Assembly (NCBI RefSeq): GCF_036850765.1
Contig: NC_089492.1
Coordinates: 291,856,590-291,920,589, forward strand
Direction of reading: 5' to 3'
DNA: 64,000 nucleotides
Origin: Saccopteryx bilineata
Lineage: Eukaryota > Chordata > Mammalia > Chiroptera > Emballonuridae
A program made the position numbers and the translations under genes. Positions 56,886-64,000 of this stretch are shown piece by piece. How positions within the stretch are numbered: the first letter of the stretch is position 1; each line of letters begins with the position of its first letter. Below the pieces are notes generated by a model. The model saw only the letters and a program-made list of their open reading frames with translations, was not told where the DNA came from and searched no databases.

Positions 56886-57073
56886 TCAGCACTCATCCTC
56901 TCAGGCCAGGCCTTGTTCTGGTGCCAGATTCACCAGTGAGGAAGTGAGACCAATGGAGGTACCTGCAGCTGGGCCACTCCCACTCACCAGGTGTCCCCAT
57001 TGCTGGCCAGCATCTGCTGGATGTCACCCTCACCTCCCTCAGCCCAGAGCCCCATGCCTGTTGGAGGTTCCAT

Positions 57074-60000
57074 GGGGCTCCTGCACCTCATATTTACCTG
57101 GAGGATAGCAGTGGAGGCAACACCCCAGAACCTTTCCTTCCAAGACCCCAGGTGACATGTGCACTGGAATCCGTGGGACTTCCTACCCCCCCCCCCTGAC
57201 TCCACGAGAGCTGTGCCTAGAGACCCCTGAGGGCCTAGCAGAGGGCCAGGCAAGGGTTTCAAGGGGCCTTCCTTCTGTGCACGCCTCCTAACACTGCAGA
57301 TGGGGAAACTTGGGCCTCACTTGGTCAGGATCACCCTAACACCAAGGCTGGGCCTCCTCGCACCCCAGCCCTGTCACAGCTGGAGGATCCCCAGGGAGAA
57401 GGCCCTGCCTGGACTCCAGCCCCCATCACCCTGCTGTCTGTCCTCTTGACCCCTACCATCCCGGCCAGCACCCTCCAAGGGGCTGCCGTCCCGCTCTGTC
57501 CTTATACACCTTCCTGTGAAGACATCTTCATGTGGGCTCTCTGTGGAAATACCCTTGAGAAAGAGGAGTACATTTCCTCTTTCTATTTGAGAGGGAAATT
57601 TCTGGGACCCTGAGGATGGAACAGAGATTATGAAATCCCCAGTGTTCAAGCACAATCTTGGAGGGCGAGAGGCAAGGAGTATCCTGAGGGCCCACTCTGA
57701 GGCTCGCCTCTCTCCTCTGTGATAAGGCTGGTCATCTCCCCCTGCTCTGTGCCATCCTGGGCAGGGCCGAGGGCTCAGGGGCCAAGCAGCCTGGTCCGCC
57801 ATTCGGCGTCACATCCTGGCGAGGGAGCCGGGTATAAAAGACAGAGTCAGAGTCATGAGAAGAGGGCTCCCTCGGTTGCCAGCAGAGGCCACATGGGGCT
57901 CTGAAGGGTGAATAGGAGTCCTGTGGGAGGACTAGGTAGGAAAGGTCCTTCTTTGAGACCAACGTGGGATGAGCCAGAAGTACGTGAAGTCCACTCCGGG
58001 GGAGCGGGGAGCGGAGCACAGCGCAGTGCCGGCCGAGGCCCAATGCCGGAGGGAAGCTGGAAGCATAGGCGCGTCCTGCGCACAGGAAAACTCTGGACCA
58101 TTGCCAGGCTGGTGCGGGTGGGGGTTGGGGGGCACAGAGTGGACCCGAGCTAGATGAGGGAGCTCCAGAGAAGTCAGGGTGAGGACAGTCAGGACTTGAA
58201 CACAGGACCACTCACTCAGGCGATGCCCTGAGATGCCAACCCTTCGGGACTCTGTCTCCACCTCTCATGCTGTGGGGCAGCAGGTGGACAGGGAGGCCAG
58301 GGGAGAGAAAAGAGACAAGTGGGGATATTTGGGTACAAGGGTCAGAAGAGGGCCACAGAGTGCTTGGGACCCAGGACTCCCCACAGGGAAGTGCCTGCTC
58401 CCACCTGAGCCGGCTCCTGGGAGCAGCACGGGGGCAGGGATGCCTGAGCTCTCAGCCAGGCCCAGACCAGCTCCTCTGGCTCCTTTGAGCTCTAGCACGT
58501 GACCATAGGGTGTCCGTTGCTGACTAAGACATCTGCCCGCAGTCCCAAGCTTAGGGTGCTGTAGTGTTCCCCCCCCCCAAATCACCATCTGAAATCCCTC
58601 CACTTGAGGAATAGTCCTCTGCTCACCCCCTTCAAAATCAGGACCCTGGGGGGCACCGGCTTTCCCGGCCTCAGCGTTCCCCACCCAGCCTTCTGGCCAG
58701 TCTGGGCCTCGAAACAGCCCGCAGATGCTCCTACCCTGTCCCTCCGGGCCTGTCAGCACGCTTGGCACCCTGCCCTCCCCTCTCACTCCCCCAGCTCCGT
58801 TTTCCAGGTGTTAGCAGACCTTGCACGCCAGGTTCCTGAGACTCAGTGTCATAGACAGGGGCACGGAGCTCAGCACAAGGTCAAGCAGATAGGGTGCAGA
58901 CGGGACTGTGAGCACAAGGAGTCGACCAGAGAGGAAGTCGGGCTCTCCAAGGGGCTCTTGTGGGCGGCGGGTAGAGCCGCCTTGGGGTGGCTACGGGCTT
59001 GGGAAGGAGGATGAGGTCAGCTGACTCACGATCGTCATGAGGCCGAGGCCGGAGTTGGCACCGGGGTGATCACAAGATGTTTCCCGGGACCCGTGGGCCA
59101 CCCAGAGGACCTGGAGGACAAAGTTTGCACACTCATTCTGAGCACCTGTCACTTGACAACACGACTCTTTCGCAAAACACATGGTAAAGCGAGGGTGTGA
59201 TCGTCCTACATTCTTTCCTTTAAGGATGTGGTTAGGCTCGTTTTCAACGATGGGAGTTTACTTCCAGGGTTCATTCTGGCCTGGAGTCATGGTCGGGCCT
59301 CTGCAATGGAGTTCTCTCGGTCAGGGTAGGGTCCAGTGTCAGCCCGATACGGTCTCACAGCCAGTAACTGAAGGCTTCTTCACACTGTAAACTGGGCGCT
59401 GGCTGGTGCCGGGCCCTCGCCTAACCCCAAACACTTCCTCATACCCAGAGCTGCTACCTGCCATGTTTCAGCTCAAGAAGAGAGTTTTGCAGGACATCCT
59501 GTCTTTGGTTCAATAGATAAACGCAGGGTCCCGGCCCCCAGGGTGGGACTAGCCCTGGGGGAGAGCGGCCAGCTGCTGCTGGAAGTGTTGGAAGCATCGG
59601 GGTGCCTCCTGTTCCCAGGTTGGCGGCGCCACCGGGAGACCATCGGTCAAACAGGAGAGGAAGTCTGGAAATAGAAGAAGGAAGAGAGGCCAGCAGCGCT
59701 GGCCGAGAGAGAAAAAGACAAGGAGGGCCAGCTCACTGAAGATGTGGAGGAACGGTTCTGAGAAAGGAGTGTTCACGGTGGAGATGGGCACCCAGCAGGC
59801 CGCACAGGCTAGGTGGGCAAACTAAGCAGGTCCTCTGTCAGAGAGTGGGAGGGGCTGGATATGGAGGGGGTAGGCCTTCCCGGAAAGCAGGTGAGAAGCA
59901 AAGATTAAGTGTTCTGATCACCGGCTGCTTCTTCACCCTGGGAGTCCCAGTTAGGAATTCCATACTGTAAACACCCTCATCCTAACGCACGGATCGGAGC

Positions 60001-60259
60001 CTTTTATGGGGACTGGAGAATGTTGGAAACAACCTAAGTGTTCATCAAAAGGGAATTGGTTACATCTGCTCTTTTGCACTGAGCGGCACCGCCCGGACTT
60101 ACCCTCTGCCACAAGAGCTAAAATTTGAAAAGCTGAGAGTCGATGGCTTTCCAACATTTGGCAGAATGGGAACCTTGGGACCCTGTGAGAAGGACCCCAA
60201 ATTCCCCAAGCTCCGGGTTCATTCTGGCCTGGTGCTCAAGGCACATTTCCAGAGCGCAG

Positions 60260-60300
<41 letters not shown>

Positions 60301-60823
60301 TAAGAAGGTCACAGCGGTCTTGCTGAGTTAAAGGAGTCAGAGGTCGGGGTTTGGGATGGCTGAAGCTGATAGAAATTACAAGCAGATTTCCAGTAAAGAG
60401 GAAAAGACTCAGACTGAAAGCTCCAGAGATCTGCAAAAGTTCCCCTGACTCACTAAAAAAACAAAACACGTCATACATGTAAATCATAAAGCTCCAAAGC
60501 ACCAGACGGTAAGCAGATGGGGTGTCTCGGGGCTGAGAGAGCTGCGTCCCAAGCAGCCAGTGCTGAGAGCCCTCATGGACCGCTTGGGCGTCCAGTAGAG
60601 TCACCACAGGCTACACCTCGTCAGCCGTGCTCAGCCATCCCCAAGTAAAGGCTTGTCTAGATCTGTTCGAACAAAGCTCAAACACAAGCCACCAAAAGAT
60701 CAAAGTGCATGACCTGGAATACTCGTTAAGAAGGATTTCACGTTAAGAAGGATTAAAAGAAGAAGAAAAAAATATATATCCAGAGAATAAAAAAGATAAA
60801 TGCACAATGTCCAACATTCAATC
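57074..60823. other. Upstream of TNFRSF14; no recognised gene
   Basis: About 3.7 kb of unique-looking DNA with a GC-rich part at 57900-58150. Open frames up to 173 codons occur in several phases, with no domain or conserved motif I recognise. A (GA)n run is at 60268-60298. The TNFRSF14 promoter should lie at the left end, but no clear core element is visible. Confidence 0.4.
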
Positions 60824-60840
60824 AAAAATCACTAAGATTT

Positions 60841-60980
60841 TGGCCTGACCTGTGGTGGCGCAGTGGATAAAGCGTCGACCTGGAAATGCTGAGGTTGCCG
60901 GTTCGAAACCCTGGGCTTGCCTGGTCAAGGCACATATGGGAGTTGATGTTTCCAGATCCTCCCCCCTCCTCTCTCTCTGT

Positions 60981-61021
<41 letters not shown>

Positions 61022-61061
61022 CTTCCTCTCCTCTCTAAAATGAATAAATAAAAAATTTTAA
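60841..61061 (+). repeat. SINE, 'CCTGACCTGTGGTGGCGCAG' family
   Basis: Full length with a (CT)n block and 'aaatgaataaataaa' tail. A perfect 17-base duplication, AAAAATCACTAAGATTT, lies at 60824-60840 and 61062-61078. Confidence 0.93.
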
Positions 61062-61078
61062 AAAAATCACTAAGATTT

Positions 61079-61218
61079 GGATAAAGCATCAATGCGGACA
61101 CTGAGGTCTCCAGTTCAAAATCCCGGGCTTGTCTGGTCAAGGCACATATGGGAGTTTATGCTACTTGCTCCTCCCCCTTTCTCTCTCTCTAAAAATGAAT
61201 AAATAAAATTTAAAAAGT
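61079..61218 (+). repeat. Truncated SINE, same family as 60841
   Basis: Lacks the first part of the head and starts at 'ggataaagcatcaatgcgg'. It ends in 'aaatgaataaataaaattt' and is followed by another AAAATCACTAA. Confidence 0.8.
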
Positions 61219-61241
61219 TTTTTAAAAATCACTAATATGTT

Positions 61242-61440
61242 GGCTCTGGCCAGTTAGCTCAGTCAGTTAAGAGCATCATCCTAAAACGACAAGGTTGCTG
61301 ATTCCACCCCCAGTCAGGGCACACATGGGAAGCAGCCGAGGAGTGTGACTGAGTGGAACAACAAAAGAATGCTTCCCTTTTCTCTCCCTCTCTTTCTCTT
61401 CCTTTCTCTGTCTCTCTGAAAAAATAAATCAAAAGGAATT
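61242..61440 (+). repeat. Short VES-like SINE
   Basis: Head 'ctctggccagttagctcagtcagttaagag', then a degraded B box, 'gtggaacaacaaaagaatg', a CT-rich block and an A-rich tail. Confidence 0.75.
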
Positions 61441-61442
61441 AA

Positions 61443-61586
61443 GCCCTGGCTGGATAGCTCAGTCAGTTGGAACCATGTCCCCAAGCATGGAGGTTGCTGG
61501 TTCAATTTCCCGGTCAGGGCACATATAGGAACAGCTCGATGTTTCTGTCACTCTCTCCCTGCCTCTCTCTCAAAAAAAAAAAAATT
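61443..61586 (+). repeat. Short VES-like SINE, truncated
   Basis: Head 'gccctggctggatagctcagtcagttgg', B box GGTTCAATTTCC, 'tcgatgtttctgtc' and poly(A). It is followed by AATCACTAATATACC, the continuation of the old target DNA. Confidence 0.75.
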
Positions 61587-61742
61587 TTTTTAATCACTAA
61601 TATACCAAGAAGCAGGAAAGTATGACCAAGAATAAAATATGCCAGAAGAAATAGACCCAAAAATAACAGCAATGATGGAATTCCCAAACAAGGAGCTGAA
61701 AATAGCCATTAAAATCTCTTTTTTAAAGAAGAAAATATTAAT

Positions 61743-62168
61743 GCCTGACCAGGCGGTGGCGCACAGTGGATAGAGTGTCAGACTGGGATGTGGAGGACCC
61801 AGGTTCAAAACCCCAAGGTTGCTGGCTTGAGCATGCACTCACCTGGCTTGAGAGGAGGCTCACCAGCTTGAGTGAGGGGTTGCAGGCTTGAGCATGGGAT
61901 TATAGACATGACCCCATGGTTGCTGGCTTGAGCCCAAGGTCACTGGCTTGAACCCCAAGGTCGCTGGCTTGAGCCCAACGTTGCTGGCTTGAGCAAGGGG
62001 TCACTTGCTCTGCTGTAGCCTGCGGGTCAAGGCACATATGAGAAAGCAATCACTGAACAATTAAAGAGCTACAACAAAGAACTGATGCTTCTCATCTTTC
62101 TTCGTTCCTGCCTGTCCCTATCTGTCCCTCTCTTTGACTGTCTCTCTGTCTCTGTCAAAAGAAAGAAA

Positions 62169-62209
<41 letters not shown>

Positions 62210-62257
62210 AGGAAGGAAGGAAGGAAGGAAGGAAGGAAGGAAGGAAGGAAGGAAGGA

Positions 62258-62313
<56 letters not shown>

Positions 62314-62315
62314 AA
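61743..62315 (+). repeat. SINE, 'CCTGACCAGG' family, with long (GAAA)n(GGAA)n tail
   Basis: Full-length body with four 'ggcttgagcccaaggtc'-type internal repeats. The tail has expanded into (GAAA)n, (GGAA)n, then (GAAA)n over 62156-62315. Flanks GAAAATATTAAT and GAAAATACTAAC suggest the target duplication. Confidence 0.9.
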
Positions 62316-63130
62316 ATACTAACATGACGAGAAAAGTGGAAGATATAGAAAAGAACCAAGTGGAACTATACAAAAATCTCAAGTGAAAAATACGCTGGGT
62401 GAATGTGTTAGTGTGATGGGACTCCCATACCAAAATAGCACAGATAGAGCAGTTTACACAACAGGAATTTATTGCTTCGTGGTTCTTCAGGCTGAAAGTC
62501 CAAAATCAAGGTGTTGGAGGAGTTAGTTTCTACTGAGACTTCCGTCCTTGGCCTGCAGATGGTGCTCTACTCGCTGTGTCCTCGCTTCGATTTTTCTCTG
62601 TGCAGGCACACATCCCTGGTGCCTCTTATGTTCCTATTTCCTATTCTTTAAATAGACTCCAGTCATAATAAATTAAAGCCTACCCATATAACCTTATTTG
62701 AACTTAATTACCTCTTTTAAGGCACTATCTCGAACTGCAGTCACATTTTGAGGTCCTGGGGCTCAGGGCTTTAAATATAAACTTGGCACCCTCACGTGGG
62801 GGACACAATTCAGCCCGTAACCATAGGATTAACCACAGGTTAGATGCTTACATTGATGAACTTGAAGGAATAGTGATTTAAAAAACCATCCCGAACTAGG
62901 TACCAAAAGAAAAAAGGGGAAAGGGAAATGAACGAAGTCTCCAAGACCCCTGGAAAATACCAAGTTGGGTGACATAAATGTAACTGGAGTGTGATCAAAG
63001 AGAAAAAGAAAAGAACAGAAAAAATTTTTTGAAAAATTAATAGGTGAAACTTCTCTAAATTTGAAAAAAAAACAAAACTATAAACCCATATAGGCGAGAA
63101 GATCAACAGACCCCAAAAAGAATAAGCAGA
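62316..63130. repeat. Old interspersed-repeat DNA, family not assigned
   Basis: 62420-62830 contains 'gtttacacaacaggaatttattg', 'gctgaaagtccaaaatcaaggtg' and 'gggggacacaattcagcccgtaa', a widely dispersed mammalian repeat I recognise but cannot name with certainty. The rest is AT-rich and L1/HAL1-like. Confidence 0.5.
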
Positions 63131-63470
63131 GGCCCTGGCTGGTGGCTCAGTGGATAGAGCATTGCCCAGCATATGGACATCCCAGGTTTGATTCCTGGTC
63201 AGAGCACACAGGAGAAGCAACCATCTGCTTCTCCCCCCTACTTCTCCCCATTCTCTCCCTCTTACCCTCCCACAGCCAGTGGCTTGATTGGTTCAAGAAT
63301 AGCCCTGGCCGCTGAAGATAGCTCTGTTGGAGCACATCAGCCTCAGGTGCTAAAAATAGCTCTGTACTCAAACATCGACCCATGATGGGGTTGCCAGGTA
63401 AATCCTGGTCAGGGTGCATGTGGGAGTCCACCATACTATCTCCGCTCCTCTCATCTAAAAAAAAAAAAAA
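63131..63470 (+). repeat. Diverged SINE, 'CCTGGCTGGTGGCTCAG' family
   Basis: Head, B box GGTTTGATTCCT, 'catctgcttctcc', 'gatagctctgttgg' and a poly(A) tail. It is older than most copies here. Confidence 0.85.
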
Positions 63471-63473
63471 TGA

Positions 63474-63680
63474 GGCCTGACCTGTGGTGGTGCAGTGGAT
63501 AAAGCGTCGACCTGGAAATGCTGAGGTTGCCGGTTCAAAACCCTGGGCTTGCCTGGTCAAGGCACATATGGGAGTTGATGCTTCCAGCTCCTCCCTTCTC
63601 TCTCTCTGTCTCTCCTCTCCCTGTCTCCTCTCTCTGTCTCTCCCTCTCCTCTCATAAATGAATAAATAAAAAAAAAATTT
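63474..63680 (+). repeat. SINE, 'CCTGACCTGTGGTGGTGCAG' family
   Basis: Abuts the previous SINE's A-tail. Head, B box GGTTCAAAACCC, a CT-rich block and 'aaatgaataaataaaa'. Confidence 0.9.
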
Positions 63681-64000
63681 TAAGTATTTAAAAAAATAAA
63701 ATAATTAAAAAAATTATATTGGGAAACACCTCTAAAATGCTGAAAGAAAATTTCAACTTAGAATTCTATACACAGTGGAACTATTTGTCCAAGATGAAAG
63801 CAAAATAAAGACAGAGGGCTCCCACTTCACGATTTAAAACAAAGGTTTAGATGCTTCACCACCAACAGACCTGCACTGTATGAAGTGTTCAAACACTTCC
63901 TTTGAGCACCAGGAGATTGGTACTGGCAGAAACCATAGCTCTACTCAAAAGAACAGTGAAAGAAAAAGTGAATGGTCCAGTAAATGCACGGCATCTCTTT
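63681..64000. repeat. Old L1/HAL1-like DNA to the window edge
   Basis: AT-rich; 'accaacagacctgcactgtatgaagtg' resembles the coding part of an old L1/HAL1 element. No gene. Confidence 0.4.

Larger units (their letters stand above)
51790..57073 (-). pseudogene. TNFRSF14: TNFRSF14 (HVEM), probably inactivated
   Basis: Host TNF-receptor family member that pairs with LIGHT, BTLA and CD160 on lymphocytes. Clear exons on the minus strand: exon 4, 54087-54242 (GHFCVHHDVDDCAECR, cysteine-rich domain); exon 5, 53903-53993; exon 6, 52872-53017 (stalk plus membrane helix LFLGLIPVLWCVIIGMG); exon 7, 52118-52149; exon 8, 51790-51915 (tail with VVTTDPVEETAP, stop TAG). These five join in phase with GT-AG sites, and exons 4 and 6-8 are open. 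Exon 5 has an in-frame TAG at 53980-53982, where glutamine is expected, and the nearby conserved cysteine reads TAT. Skipping exon 5 (91 nt) would shift the frame. Exon 1 may be 56988-57073 (starts [10 protein letters not shown]), but its frame at the donor differs from the human phase. Exon 2 (first cysteine-rich domain) was not found. A decayed exon 3-like stretch lies near 55085-55210. A rare read-through or a sequence error at the TAG cannot be excluded, but the missing first domain argues for real loss. Confidence 0.62.

Noticed and set aside
56460..57108. His/Pro/Ser-rich open frames at 56.5-57.1 kb
   Set aside because: Translations of the (ATCC)n microsatellite.
62085..62433. Lys/Glu-rich (+) and Phe/Leu/Ser-rich (-) open frames near 62.2 kb
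   Set aside because: Translations of the (GAAA)n(GGAA)n tail of a SINE.
1..64000. CRISPR arrays, operons or other prokaryotic systems
   Set aside because: The window is plainly vertebrate nuclear DNA. The regular repeats are microsatellites, a minisatellite and SINEs.

Overview
The window is nuclear DNA from a mammal, most probably a bat. Genes are split into short exons with GT-AG introns. The interspersed repeats are dominated by tRNA-derived SINEs with a 'CCTGGCCGGTTGGCTCAGTGGTAGAG', 'CCTGACCTGTGGTGGCGCAG' or 'CCTGACCAGGCGGTGG' head. There are also several hAT-type DNA transposons with well-kept terminal repeats, a combination typical of Chiroptera. The SINE set resembles what I associate with emballonurid (sac-winged) bats, but I cannot prove the family by eye.

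Layout. 1-3054: old L1-like DNA and a SINE. 3055-13461 (+): the last seven coding exons of TTC34; its 5' part lies off the left edge. 13462-21437: an intergenic stretch with a class II ERV LTR plus primer-binding site and two nested SINE/hAT insertions. 21438-43089 (+): the complete MMEL1 gene, 23 coding exons and 778 codons, encoding a neprilysin-type zinc metallopeptidase. 45005-47316 (-): a decayed PRXL2B (prostamide/prostaglandin F synthase) with frameshifts, stops and lost splice sites. 47500-51400: a CpG-island promoter region, then a SINE cluster. 51790-57073 (-): TNFRSF14 (HVEM), with clear exons 4 to 8 but an in-frame TAG in exon 5 and no recognisable intact exons 2 and 3. 57074-64000: no recognisable gene, then a pile of SINEs inside old L1-like DNA.

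The order TTC34-MMEL1-PRXL2B-TNFRSF14, with the first two genes convergent on the last two, is the conserved order of human 1p36.32 read backwards. This supports the gene identities. TTC34 and MMEL1 are open through every exon. The two genes beyond them, one for lipid-mediator synthesis and one for a lymphocyte co-signalling receptor, both carry inactivating changes. That adjacent loss is the most interesting feature of the window.

All exon calls were made by hand from reading frame, splice-site consensus and remembered family motifs. No alignment or database search was run.
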